Assembly (NCBI GenBank): GCA_023390115.1
Contig: JAEWDM010000015.1
Coordinates: 1 to 38,488, forward strand
Length of the DNA stretch: 38,488 nucleotides
Direction of reading: 5' to 3'
Origin: Bacillota bacterium
GTDB taxonomy: Bacteria; Bacillota; Clostridia; Acetivibrionales; DSM-27016
Within the stretch, counting starts at the first letter, position 1; each line of letters begins with the position of its first letter. This document shows, piece after piece, positions 25,401 through 33,618 of this stretch. A program made the translations under genes and the position numbers. The notes under the pieces were generated by a model. It ran no database searches and had not been told where the DNA came from. It saw only the letters and a program-made list of their open reading frames with translations.

Positions 25401-26221
25401 AGGCATATGTCCTTTTGCTTTTCGCCGTAGACATATTTTCTTGACTCCCTGTAGCCTTGGTAAACCGATGCTATAAGCTCCGAATAATAGCCGTCCTCTA
25501 TTTTTACATTATTTATATTGGTAAGAAAGGTAGTATGCCTGCAATGGTCCGACCAGTACGTGTCAATAAGCCTCAGCTCGGTTACGGTAGGCTCCCTTCT
25601 CTCTGTATTCTTAAAATAATCCCGGCAGAACATAAGATCCTCAAGCGACATGGCAAACCCCATATCCTTCATCATAAGCTCAAGCTTTTCCTCAGGCATT
25701 GCGGTAAACCCTTCCAGGACCTTTACATCAGGCGGAAGCCTTACCTCCATATCAAGGGTCAGAGGCTTGTCCATCTGCGCCTCCTGACACTCTACAGGGT
25801 TTATGCAGTAATTTTTTATTTTATTATAATCCTCTTCGGATATGTTCCCCTGCACTATTATCAGCTTGGCCACTCTCGAAGACGGCCTTTCTCCCCCTGT
25901 CAATATCTGTATGCACTGGGCTGCGGAATCGGCTCTCTGATCATACTGTCCCGGAAGATACTCAATGGCTATAAGCCTGGCCTCGCCTTGCGGCTCAAAG
26001 CTTTCATCAAATACAACATCCACAGGCGGCTCGGAAAATACCGTATTTTTTGATTTAATGTACTCCTCCTGTGATATTCCCTCGATATCATACCTGTTTA
26101 CTATCCTTACAGCTTCTAATCCCCTTACTCCGAGATTGAATTTCAAATCCCTGTAAAGTCCCTGCGCCTCAATGTCAAAGCCCTTCTTCTTTTCCACAAA
26201 AATACGCCTAACGCTGCTCAT
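22454..26221 (-). CDS. purL: Phosphoribosylformylglycinamidine synthase, single-chain
   Basis: 1255 aa. It joins the synthetase domains (DTYWSDHCRHTTF near residue 230, MFKNETHNHPTEIEPFGGAA, TGSGDPRTGIRD, GCGGATGSSKEH) to a C-terminal class I glutamine amidotransferase (~1000-1255: FPGTNCEYDTE, LPGGFSGGDE, catalytic Cys in LGICNGFQAL, VSHGEGRF). It makes FGAM from FGAR, glutamine and ATP, step 4 of purine synthesis. The length and arrangement match the clostridial single-chain form and not the separate PurS/PurQ/PurL of Bacillus. SD GAGG, 8 nt from ATG. No other pur gene is adjacent. Its upstream region has two 14-bp direct repeats. Confidence 0.97.
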   Translation of the reverse strand: MSSVRRIFVEKKKGFDIEAQGLYRDLKFNLGVRGLEAVRIVNRYDIEGISQEEYIKSKNTVFSEPPVDVVFDESFEPQGEARLIAIEYLPGQYDQRADSAAQCIQILTGGERPSSRVAKLIIVQGNISEEDYNKIKNYCINPVECQEAQMDKPLTLDMEVRLPPDVKVLEGFTAMPEEKLELMMKDMGFAMSLEDLMFCRDYFKNTERREPTVTELRLIDTYWSDHCRHTTFLTNINNVKIEDGYYSELIASVYQGYRESRKYVYGEKQKDICLMDIATIAMKELKKKGMLRDLDESDEINACSIVANVDVDGRIEEWLVMFKNETHNHPTEIEPFGGAATCLGGAIRDPLSGRSYVYQAMRVTGSGDPRTGIRDTIPGKLPQRKITTGAAAGYSSYGNQIGLATGQVAEIYDEGFVAKRMEIGAVIGAAPRRNVVRQAPCPGDAVILLGGRTGRDGCGGATGSSKEHTEESLLNCGAEVQKGNPPTERKIQRLFRNPEVSSMIKRCNDFGAGGVSVAIGELADSLKINLDAVPKKYEGLDGTELAISESQERMAVVVDAGNVQKFIGYAQEENLEAVSVAAVTDDGRLKMVWRGSTIVDISREFLNTNGVRQNADAVITMPDKDKSFFRQACAFTGDLKDAWIKNLQNLNACSQKGLAERFDSTIGASTVLMPFGGKHQLSPAEGMAAKLPVPGGETVTGTAMAYGYNSSIARWSPFHGAVYAVVESVAKIVAMGGNYKSIRLTLQEYFEKLGKDPEKWGKPISALLGAYYAQIKLGIPAIGGKDSMSGTFKDMSVPPTLVSFAVDMVDVRNVVSTEFKRTGSKVVMVPLIRDRYDIPDFERLDAGYALIHRLISSGKVLAAHTVKAGGLSEAVSKMCFGNMIGFTFTDEIKPEEMFTPGYGSILLEIPGNEDISVLFGDINYREVGVTKPDADIEAGGIRIALEVAAAKWQEPLEEIFPTAVETGNKAVRQYSFAKFKPGKRSAAAVARPRVFMPVFPGTNCEYDTERAFKNAGAEVDVFVIRNMSSKDIEESVRIMGDKIKRSQIIMLPGGFSGGDEPDGSGKFIATAFRNEYVKEAVNELLKYRDGLMLGICNGFQALIKLGLVPYGEIRDIDEACPTLTFNTIGRHVSCMVRTKAVSKLSPWMSNVSIGDIHTVPVSHGEGRFAANAEIFAMLEKNGQIATQYVDLEGRATYDIRYNPNGSFEAVEGITSPDGRVFGKMAHSERTGSNTAKNIPGEKDQRIFEAGVNYFK

Positions 26222-26545
26222 TCACTCTACCTCACTATATATTATTTTACTCTGCAAACCGCTTTTCATTTATAATTGCAATGCTATTATTTATAATTGC
26301 AAGCTATATGGATAAGTATTTCCTTACTTGATTATACTATGATATAATTCATTAGTAAAATTAATAACGTTAAAGGATGTATAAAATAAGATTTGAGAAA
26401 AAAGTTCCCTCAAAATAATTAACTCACCCATTTATTCCGTAATATTCTTCACTTAAATTAAACGCACCACATTAAAAGCCCAAATTACTAATTGGAGATT
26501 AAAAAGGCTCTGGACAAAAGGCGGGGATTGTATTGAAGCAAAATA
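26222..26545. other. Intergenic region upstream of purL
   Basis: This 324-nt AT-rich region lies between the chemoreceptor stop and the purL start, both minus strand. It contains the phased direct repeats at 26268-26302. I see no clear terminator hairpin for the chemoreceptor gene and no recognisable purine riboswitch. Confidence 0.4.
26268..26302 (-). repeat. Two 14-bp direct repeats, 21-bp period, in the purL upstream region
   Basis: ATTTATAATTGCAA occurs at 26268-26281 and 26289-26302. The period is 21 bp, two helical turns, so both copies face the same side of the DNA. They lie about 50-80 bp upstream of the purL ATG and include TATAAA-like hexamers on the minus strand, so they overlap the likely promoter. 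Confidence 0.55.
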
Positions 26546-27790
26546 CTAAAGCTTGAACTTACCTATAAGATCATTGAGCTTGCCGGCACTTTCAATACTG
26601 ATTTCGGTATTTTCCTTTACACCCTTTATATTTTGCTCAATGGTATCCGCTTTTTCATTAATATCCGATATCCCTTCCACACCCTTGTTAGATGTCTCAC
26701 TTACCTGATGAATTGCCGCAGCAATTCCCGATATCGAGCCCTTAAGCTGCTGAGCCGTTACACTGAACTCAGTCATCATTCCGTTAAACATATTTGCATC
26801 CTCGGAGTATTGTACAGCGGTATTTATAAGCTTTTTATAGTCCTCATTAACCTCTTTGTCAATAAACTCAAGCAGCTCTCCCGAGCTCTCGGCAAGATTT
26901 TCCACAGATGAGGTAACCGGCTTAACAATATCCTTTATAGTAGACGCAGTTTTGGAGGACTGCTCGGCAAGCTTCCTTATCTCTTCCGCAACCACGGCAA
27001 AGCCTCTGCCGGCATCTCCTGCCCTTGCCGCTTCAATAGCGGCATTTAAAGCGAGAAGGTTTGTCTGATCCGTTATCTGAAGTATTGCCTGAGCAAGCAT
27101 TTCAATTTGTGAAACCTTACGCGACTGTTCTATCGCCAGCTTAACATGCTGCTTTTTATTAGTATAGATATCGTCTGCATTCCTGCTTGCATTTTCAGCC
27201 TCAAGCTTAAGCTTATCCGCCCGTAATACCGCATCGCTTGCAGCAGCAGTACCCTCTCCGGCTCTTACGGTAATAGAGCTTGCGGCTTCCTCAATTTCAT
27301 GTGCCGTCGCATTTATCTCCTGCGCTGTTGCGGCAGTCTCCTCCATGCTTGAAGAAAGCTGCTGGGTTGTAGATGCCGTTTCGCTTATTCTTGATTTAAG
27401 CTGTTCCGTCATTTCCTCGACACTTGCGGCATTTTGAGTAACGCTGTCTGAGGATTCTGCTATAAGCTCAACTATTTTCCGGAGAGACCCTCTCATGGAA
27501 GACAGAGAATTGGCTGCCAGGCCTATTTCGTCCTTTCTGGCTTTAATAAGATTATAGGTGGTGTCATGGGTAAGATCATATCTTGCAGTATTATCAATTA
27601 TCTGTATTATTTTATTAAGCGGGAGCAAAATCGATTTTATCTCACTGAACGCGGCCAGACACGCATAAGCAGCAAACACCGCCGCCACTATGGCTACGGG
27701 CACTCCAAAATAAACGCACGCTATATTCCCTCCCACTGCCAGTACAATGTAAATAAGCATAAGCAAAACTATTCTTTTTTTCACAGACAT
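26546..27790 (-). CDS. Methyl-accepting chemotaxis protein without a ligand-binding domain
   Basis: 414 aa. Two N-terminal hydrophobic segments (~8-50: IVLLMLIYIVLAVGG and VAIVAAVFAAYACLAAF) are separated by only a few residues. A HAMP-like stretch and a long helical methyl-accepting domain follow, with the signalling tip QTNLLALNAAIEAARAGDAG and GFAVVAEEIRKLAEQS. With no periplasmic domain it cannot bind an external ligand in the usual way; it may sense membrane state, redox or energy, or act through partners. The SD is GGGGG, 8 nt from ATG. No che genes are adjacent. Confidence 0.92.
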   Translation of the reverse strand: MSVKKRIVLLMLIYIVLAVGGNIACVYFGVPVAIVAAVFAAYACLAAFSEIKSILLPLNKIIQIIDNTARYDLTHDTTYNLIKARKDEIGLAANSLSSMRGSLRKIVELIAESSDSVTQNAASVEEMTEQLKSRISETASTTQQLSSSMEETAATAQEINATAHEIEEAASSITVRAGEGTAAASDAVLRADKLKLEAENASRNADDIYTNKKQHVKLAIEQSRKVSQIEMLAQAILQITDQTNLLALNAAIEAARAGDAGRGFAVVAEEIRKLAEQSSKTASTIKDIVKPVTSSVENLAESSGELLEFIDKEVNEDYKKLINTAVQYSEDANMFNGMMTEFSVTAQQLKGSISGIAAAIHQVSETSNKGVEGISDINEKADTIEQNIKGVKENTEISIESAGKLNDLIGKFKL

Positions 27791-28020
27791 ATTTTATTCC
27801 CCCTTAAATTCCGAGACAGAAATGTAAATTTCCAAATTTATCTTAACATAACAGTATTATAACTTCAATAATGTATAAATACTTTTTTGCTTTCAATGTA
27901 TTAAGAAAAAAACATTAACTTTTTTTACGGTTTTATATTCACTATGTCTAAAAATAAAAGCTTATGCTTTATTTTATGCCGTGCCTGTGCTATTATATCT
28001 TAAGTAGATTCATCAGTTCG

Positions 28021-28058
28021 GGGACATTCCTTCTATAAGCTAAAAAGAGGCATGTCCC
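28021..28058 (+). promoter_or_regulatory. Leader hairpin before the XRE-cupin gene
   Basis: GGGACAT (28021-28027) pairs exactly with ATGTCCC (28052-28058), with additional CC/GG pairing inside, followed by TTTAATTT. It ends 13 nt before the SD (AAAGGATGG). It could be the terminator of something upstream or an attenuator for the regulator gene. Confidence 0.5.
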
Positions 28059-28081
28059 TTTAATTTAGAAAGGATGGTTGC

Positions 28082-28636
28082 ATGTCAGAGCAAATTAAAC
28101 AGATTGCTGTAAGAATTAAAGAGCTCAGAGAAATTTCAGAAATTTCCCCGGATGCTCTTGCCGGTGAATTCAACATTCCCCTTGAAACCTATCTGGAGTA
28201 TGAAAGCGGCAATGTAGACATTCCCGTCAGCTTTCTTTATGAGGTTGCAAATAAGTTCAATGTGGAGCTTACGGCAATTCTCACAGGAGAAAACCCCAGA
28301 CTCCACACCTACTGCCTTGTGCGGAAGGGCAAGGGAATGAATGTCGAGAGAAGAGAGCATTATAAATACCAAAACCTTGCCTACAACTTCATACATAAAA
28401 AGGCTGAGCCCTTTTTGGTGTCTGTAGAGCCTGAGCCTGCCGGCTCCCCGGTGCATTACAATTCTCATCCCGGTCAGGAATTCAACTATGTGCTTGAAGG
28501 CACCTTAAAAGTAATAATAAATGGACATGAGATGATTCTTAACGAGGGAGATTCACTGTTTTTTGATTCCGGCAGCAATCATGGAATGAAAGCAATAGGG
28601 GAAAGCACCGCAAGATTTCTTGCAATAATTTTTTAG
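28082..28636 (+). CDS. XRE-family regulator with C-terminal cupin domain
   Basis: 184 aa. An N-terminal HTH (~8-62: IKELREISEISPDALAGEFN, LETYLEYESGNVDIP) is joined to a C-terminal cupin (~105-184: HPGQEFNYVLEGTLKVIING, LNEGDSLFFDSGSNHGMKAI). This HTH-cupin layout (SutR/PuuR-like) binds DNA and senses a small molecule. The SD is AAAGGATGG, 4 nt before ATG. The acyl-CoA synthetase gene starts 29 nt downstream, and HTH-cupin genes next to AMP-binding enzymes are a recurring pair in Clostridia. It is likely to regulate its own operon. Confidence 0.92.
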   Translation: MSEQIKQIAVRIKELREISEISPDALAGEFNIPLETYLEYESGNVDIPVSFLYEVANKFNVELTAILTGENPRLHTYCLVRKGKGMNVERREHYKYQNLAYNFIHKKAEPFLVSVEPEPAGSPVHYNSHPGQEFNYVLEGTLKVIINGHEMILNEGDSLFFDSGSNHGMKAIGESTARFLAIIF

Positions 28637-28665
28637 ACTTCATTTTTATAGGAGGTATTACTCTA

Positions 28666-30318
28666 ATGTTGGAAAAATTTGTGTCTCAAACGGAATACTC
28701 TTCCTTTGAGGATTTTGTAGAGAATTTCAGAATAAATGTTCCTGAGAATTTTAATTTTGCCTATGATGTAGTTGATGCAACAGCAATGGAAACTCCCGGC
28801 AAGACGGCAATCGTATGGTGTGATGAAAAAGGGGACGAAGCGGTATTTACATTTGGGCAGCTCAAATACTACAGTGATAAGGCGGCAAACTTTTTTAAGT
28901 CCGCGGGAATAAAAAAAGGCGATCCGGTAATGCTGGTTTTAAAGCGGCGTTATGAGTTCTGGTTTTGCATACTGGCCCTTCATAAGTTAGGAGCGGTATG
29001 CATCCCCGCGACACATCTTCTTACCTCAAAGGATATTATATACAGAAATAATGCCGCCGATATAAAAATGATTGTATGTATCGCTGAGGAAGAGGTTATA
29101 TCCCATGTTGAAGCATCACTGGACAAGTCTCCCTCCCTTAAGGTAAAGGCGCTTGTGGGGGGAAGCCGTGAGGGCTGGTATGACTTCCGCCATGAGCTCG
29201 AAATTGCATCTGAGCATTTCTCCCGTCCTGCCGGAGATCAGGCACCTGTAAATAAGGACATATCTCTTCTGTATTTTACATCAGGCACCACAGGTATGCC
29301 TAAGATGGTTCAGCACAACTTTACATACCCTCTGGGGCATATTCTTACGGCAAGCTATTGGCAGAACGTACAGGACAACGGGCTGCATCTTACCGTTGCC
29401 GATACAGGGTGGGCCAAAGCCGTATGGGGTAAAATATACGGGCAGTGGATAGCGGGCTGCGCGGTATTTGTATATGACTACAATAAATTTGTTCCCAAGG
29501 ATTTGTTAAATGTGATAGTAAAGTACGGAGTTACCTCATTCTGTGCTCCTCCTACAATATACAGATTTTTTATAAAAGAGGATTTGAGCAAGTATGATTT
29601 AAGCAAATTAAAATACTGTGCCGTTGCGGGAGAGCCTTTAAACCCGGAGGTATATAACCAGTTCGTCAAAGCTACCGGACTTAAGCTTATGGAGGGCTAC
29701 GGGCAGACAGAGCTTACCGTTACTCTGGGCACCTTTCCGTGGATGGAGCCCAAGCCCGGTTCCATGGGAAAGCCCGCTCCCAATTATGACATAGACCTTA
29801 TAAACGAAAACGGAAATTCATGTGAGGTGGGAGAAGAGGGACAAATAGTTGTGCGTACCGACAAAAAGGTCCCTGTGGGCCTGTTCGGAGGCTATTACAG
29901 AGATAAGGCATTAACCGGCAGTGTATGGCATGACGGAATTTATTACACAGGCGACATGGCATGGAAGGATGAAGACGGCTACTACTGGTTTGTTGGCAGA
30001 TCCGATGACGTTATTAAGAGCTCGGGCTACAGAATAGGGCCCTTTGAGGTAGAGAGCGCTCTGCTCGAGCATCCTGCCGTGCTGGAATGCGCAATAACGG
30101 CGGTTCCCGACCCCGACAGGGGACAGGTAGTGAAAGCCACTGTGGTATTATCAAAGAACTACACCGGCAGCAAGGACTTGAAGCATGAGCTTCAGGAGCA
30201 TGTTAAAAGGGTTACCGCTCCGTATAAATATCCAAGGATAATTGAATTTGTAGACGAGCTCCCTAAAACAATAAGCGGAAAAATACGCAGGGTGGAAATA
30301 AGAGAAGGCGACAAGTAA
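28666..30318 (+). CDS. AMP-binding acyl-CoA synthetase (medium-chain/acetate type)
   Basis: 550 aa of the ANL superfamily. The ATP-binding P-loop is LLYFTSGTTGMPKMVQHN. GYGQTELTV, the hinge GRSDDVIKSSGYRIGPFEVES and the catalytic Lys in PKTISGKIRRVEIR are all present. The middle block DTGWAKAVWGKIYGQW resembles the ACSM/medium-chain and acetyl-CoA-synthetase-like group. It activates a carboxylic acid to acyl-AMP and then acyl-CoA; the chain length cannot be read. The SD is GGAGG, 10 nt from ATG. It is co-transcribed with the cupin regulator, which may sense the acid or its CoA ester. A strong terminator follows. Confidence 0.93.
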   Translation: MLEKFVSQTEYSSFEDFVENFRINVPENFNFAYDVVDATAMETPGKTAIVWCDEKGDEAVFTFGQLKYYSDKAANFFKSAGIKKGDPVMLVLKRRYEFWFCILALHKLGAVCIPATHLLTSKDIIYRNNAADIKMIVCIAEEEVISHVEASLDKSPSLKVKALVGGSREGWYDFRHELEIASEHFSRPAGDQAPVNKDISLLYFTSGTTGMPKMVQHNFTYPLGHILTASYWQNVQDNGLHLTVADTGWAKAVWGKIYGQWIAGCAVFVYDYNKFVPKDLLNVIVKYGVTSFCAPPTIYRFFIKEDLSKYDLSKLKYCAVAGEPLNPEVYNQFVKATGLKLMEGYGQTELTVTLGTFPWMEPKPGSMGKPAPNYDIDLINENGNSCEVGEEGQIVVRTDKKVPVGLFGGYYRDKALTGSVWHDGIYYTGDMAWKDEDGYYWFVGRSDDVIKSSGYRIGPFEVESALLEHPAVLECAITAVPDPDRGQVVKATVVLSKNYTGSKDLKHELQEHVKRVTAPYKYPRIIEFVDELPKTISGKIRRVEIREGDK

Positions 30319-30332
30319 AATAAAAGCTAAAA

Positions 30333-30379
30333 GGGAAGCCCTTTCACCTTCATAATTATCTTCGGTGAAAGGGCTTCCC
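30333..30379. terminator. Perfect 16-bp hairpin between convergent acyl-CoA synthetase and htpG
   Basis: GGGAAGCCCTTTCACC (30333-30348) and GGTGAAAGGGCTTCCC (30364-30379) are fully complementary, loop 15 nt. Minus-strand sequence after the stem is TTTTAGCTTTTA, a good U-tract for htpG; on the plus strand it is CAATTTAC. Probably bidirectional. Confidence 0.85.
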
Positions 30380-30398
30380 CAATTTACATATATCAGTC

Positions 30399-32309
30399 CT
30401 ATTTTCCTGCCAGCCTCAGCATTATCTGGCTTGACCGCTCTATAAATCTGGTCATGGCCTCGGGCTCAAGCTGCTTATGCCCCATCATTGCCAGATCGTA
30501 CACCTGCTGGCAAATCATTTTAACGTCATCCTTGCGTGTCTCATCATTCTTTGCCTCCAGTATAAATTGAACAAGGCTGTTATTGCTGTTTAAAACCAGT
30601 GTCTCCTCCTTGGGGAACATATAGCTCATATCCGCGCCGCCGAACATCTTGCTCATTTCCTGCATTCTCCTTGACTGCTCGGATAAAAGGATCATCCCGG
30701 GAACTGCGGAAGCCTTTAAGCTCTCAACCTGAACCTTAAGCTTGTCATCCTCCATAATCTCCTTAAAGAGCTTTTCCAGACTTTCCTTCTGTGCGGCATC
30801 AACGGACGCTGCCTCAGTGTCCTTGAGGCTGTCAGACAAATCGGCGTCAATGCGGCTGAATTTTACACCGCTTTCCTTTGTCTCCAAAAAGCTTATAAAA
30901 TGGCTGTCAATCATAGTTGTAAGCTTGATGGCTTCCATTCCATTATCCTTGAACAGCTTTATATACTGTGCCTGCTGCCTCTCGTCTGTGACATAGAAAA
31001 CCTTATTTTCATGCTTTTCCTTATTACGGTCAAGATAATCCTTAAGGGTTACATAGTCATCATTTGTTGTCTTATATATAACTATATCCTTAACCCTGTC
31101 AAAGAATTTTTCCTCCTTAAGACAGCCGTATTTTACAAAGGGATTTATATCCTCCCAATATTTGTTGTAGTTTTCCCTTTCATTCTCATACAGCGCGGAG
31201 AGCTTGTCGGCAACCTTTTTTGTTATGTGGGCCGAAATTTTGGACACATACCCATCATTCTGAAGGAAGCTTCTTGATACATTCAGGGGAAGATCAGGGC
31301 AATCTATTGTACCCTTTAAGAGCATCAGGAATTCAGGTATTACTTCCTTAATATTGTCTGCAACAAACACCTGATTATAGTACAGCTTTATCTGCCCTTC
31401 ATTTGTCTCAAACTCATGCTTCAGCTTGGGGAAGTACAGTATGCCCTTTAAGTTAAACGGGTAATCCATATTCAAATGAATCCAGAACAACGGCTCATTA
31501 AAGTCATGAAATACCTTTGTATAAAACTGCTTGTATTCTTCATCGGTACAATCCTTCGGAGCCTTCAGCCATAACGGGTTTGTATCGTTTAAGGGCTTGG
31601 GAGCCTCTTTTTCCTTCTCCTCCTCTCCCTCTGCAGCCTCCTTGTCCCCATCGTCCTTACTCTGCTCCTCTTTTTTTGCTGAATTTTCAAGGTAAAGCTC
31701 GTATGGAAGGAACGAGAAGTATTTTACAAGAATTTCCCTCATTTTGTATTCATCAAGAAACTCCAGGCTGTCCTCTGCCATATGTAATGTTATGACAGTT
31801 CCTCTGGTATCAAGATCGGATTCATCCATTTCATATTCCGTGCCCTCGGAGCTTAACCATTTTACCGCCTTGGCCCCTTTTTGAAAGGAAAGGGTATCTA
31901 TTTGCACAGTTTCAGCCACCATGAAGGCAGAATAAAACCCAAGCCCGAAATGTCCTATGATCTGCCCCTCGTCCGTTTTATCCTTATATTTTTCAATAAA
32001 GTCCTTAGCCCCTGAAAAAGCTATCTGGTTGATATACTTTTTCACTTCGTCTTCCGTCATTCCAATACCATTGTCTATTATTTTTATTGTATTTTCATCC
32101 TTATTTACAACCACACGGATTAAATACCTGTTATCCTCGCCGATATCAGCCTCTCCTATAGAAGCAAGCTTTTTAAGCTTACTTACAGCATCGCTGGCAT
32201 TGGAAACCAATTCGCGAATAAATATGTCCTTTTCAGAATACAGCCATTTTTTTATAATGGGGAAAATGTTTTCAGTATTGATTGAAATACTTCCATTTTC
32301 AAGAGCCAT
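30399..32309 (-). CDS. htpG: Molecular chaperone HtpG (Hsp90)
   Basis: 636 aa. N-terminal GHKL ATPase: FIRELVSNASDAVSKL (helix with the catalytic Glu), IKIIDNGIGMTEDEV and GQIIGHFGLGFYSAFMVA. An acidic, Lys/Glu-rich linker (~215-240) precedes the middle domain, which starts around LNDTNPLWLKAPKDCT; GILYFPKL and LNVSRSFLQ are Hsp90 blocks. The C-terminal dimerisation domain ends at LAGK, without an MEEVD tail. ATP-driven cytosolic chaperone. SD AAGGAGG, 7 nt from ATG. The upstream region carries a perfect CIRCE, so it is probably under HrcA control. Confidence 0.97.
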   Translation of the reverse strand: MALENGSISINTENIFPIIKKWLYSEKDIFIRELVSNASDAVSKLKKLASIGEADIGEDNRYLIRVVVNKDENTIKIIDNGIGMTEDEVKKYINQIAFSGAKDFIEKYKDKTDEGQIIGHFGLGFYSAFMVAETVQIDTLSFQKGAKAVKWLSSEGTEYEMDESDLDTRGTVITLHMAEDSLEFLDEYKMREILVKYFSFLPYELYLENSAKKEEQSKDDGDKEAAEGEEEKEKEAPKPLNDTNPLWLKAPKDCTDEEYKQFYTKVFHDFNEPLFWIHLNMDYPFNLKGILYFPKLKHEFETNEGQIKLYYNQVFVADNIKEVIPEFLMLLKGTIDCPDLPLNVSRSFLQNDGYVSKISAHITKKVADKLSALYENERENYNKYWEDINPFVKYGCLKEEKFFDRVKDIVIYKTTNDDYVTLKDYLDRNKEKHENKVFYVTDERQQAQYIKLFKDNGMEAIKLTTMIDSHFISFLETKESGVKFSRIDADLSDSLKDTEAASVDAAQKESLEKLFKEIMEDDKLKVQVESLKASAVPGMILLSEQSRRMQEMSKMFGGADMSYMFPKEETLVLNSNNSLVQFILEAKNDETRKDDVKMICQQVYDLAMMGHKQLEPEAMTRFIERSSQIMLRLAGK

Positions 32310-32382
32310 TTTAAAACCTCCTTAAATGCAATACTTTTAATAGTTTTAGTTTGTAAGGGAGACAGCATAATTCCCAATATAT

Positions 32383-32412
32383 ATATTACAACTTCCTGAA
32401 AAAGGTTGTCAA
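32383..32412 (-). promoter_or_regulatory. Candidate htpG promoter downstream of CIRCE
   Basis: Minus strand TTGACA (32412-32407), an 18-nt spacer and TAATAT (32388-32383, 4 of 6). It would place the CIRCE just upstream of the -35. An alternative promoter lies above the CIRCE (ATGAAA 32477-32472, 17 nt, TAAAAT 32454-32449), which would put the CIRCE in the classical position at the transcription start. Confidence 0.5.
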
Positions 32413-32419
32413 GAGAAAT

Positions 32420-32446
32420 TTAGCACTCTCTTAGCACGAGTGCTAA
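32420..32446 (-). promoter_or_regulatory. CIRCE element (HrcA operator) of htpG
   Basis: TTAGCACTC, nine bases, GAGTGCTAA: both arms match the CIRCE consensus exactly with the standard 9-bp spacer. HrcA binds it and represses heat-shock genes until proteins misfold. It lies 111 bp upstream of the htpG start and also 111 bp upstream of the divergent AI-2E gene. Confidence 0.95.
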
Positions 32447-32556
32447 TAATTTTACATTTCCATAAATATCATTTCATTGCTAAACACTCATTTATCGGAT
32501 ATAATTTTTATAGTGTTCTACAAGCGGCACTACTTTAGCGAAATGAGGCTGCACCC

Positions 32557-33618
32557 ATGGACTTAATTAAAGCAGTGTTTCAAAAGGATTTGGTAAGAAG
32601 AGTTTTAATATTTTCGTTTATAGGCTTTATACTGTTTCTAATAAAGGATATGCTCAATCTTATGCTGTTGACCTTTATTTTCACCTATCTTATGTACAGC
32701 CTTCAGAATTTTTTAATTATGAGGCTTAAAAGATTCGTATATATAAAGCAAAAAATAATTGTTGTGCTGCTTTACTTAATATTTGCCTGTATTACCGCCC
32801 TTGCGCTGTTTAAATATGTACCGGTGCTTATACAGCAGATAAAGGATGCGGTGGATCAGCTTATAGCCTTCTACCAGCGTCCTCATGAAAACCCATTTGA
32901 GAATTATCTGATTACGCTTATCAATCAGGCGGATATCGCAAGCTATTTCAATAAAGGGGCGGACTTCCTTTTCAAATCTGCTTTCAACATAAGCAAATGG
33001 GGGATAAATATACTTATATCAGTTATTCTCAGTCTGTTTTTTCTTCTTGAAAGGAACCGCATACTGCGTTTTACACAGAGATTTAAAACAAGTAAGATAT
33101 CGGTATTTTATAATGAAATCTGTTTCTTTGGAAATAAATTTTTAAATTCCTTCGGTAAGGTTATAGAGGCCCAGATTTTAATAGCTCTGATCAACTGCAT
33201 TTTATCGGTTATAGCATTATGGATTATGGGGTTTCCTCAAATCCTGGCTCTGGGAATAATGATATTTGTGCTGGGACTAATCCCTGTCGCAGGCGTCATA
33301 ATCTCACTTATTCCCCTATGTCTTATAGCGTATAATATTGGGGTGTCCCCTGCCGACGGTATTAAAAATATAGTTTATGTCCTGATTATGATTGCATTGC
33401 TCCATGCACTTGAAAGCTATTTTTTAAATCCCAAGCTTATGTCCTCCAAAACCGAGCTCCCTGTATTTTACACATTTCTGGTATTGATATTTTCAGAGCA
33501 TTTTTTTGGTGTATGGGGACTTATAATAGGCCTGCCGGTATTTATATTCGTACTGGATTTAATCGAAGTAAACAGGGATTCCGGGCCCTTGACGGGAGAT
33601 AAGGAGGCGGGCCTGTAA
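32557..33618 (+). CDS. AI-2E family (UPF0118) transporter
   Basis: 353 aa with about seven to eight membrane segments. Typical features: the N-terminal pair LIFSFIGFILFLIKDMLNL and LLTFIFTYLMYSL, an amphipathic ~100-residue middle part, and the conserved end LGLIPVAGVIISLIPL, FLNPKLMSSKTELPVF and GLIIGLPVFIFVLDLIE. Named for AI-2 export in E. coli TqsA, but members also include Na+/H+ antiporters. SD GAGG, 8 nt from ATG. Its stop codon shares one base with the start of the next gene. It runs divergent from htpG. Confidence 0.92.
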   Translation: MDLIKAVFQKDLVRRVLIFSFIGFILFLIKDMLNLMLLTFIFTYLMYSLQNFLIMRLKRFVYIKQKIIVVLLYLIFACITALALFKYVPVLIQQIKDAVDQLIAFYQRPHENPFENYLITLINQADIASYFNKGADFLFKSAFNISKWGINILISVILSLFFLLERNRILRFTQRFKTSKISVFYNEICFFGNKFLNSFGKVIEAQILIALINCILSVIALWIMGFPQILALGIMIFVLGLIPVAGVIISLIPLCLIAYNIGVSPADGIKNIVYVLIMIALLHALESYFLNPKLMSSKTELPVFYTFLVLIFSEHFFGVWGLIIGLPVFIFVLDLIEVNRDSGPLTGDKEAGL

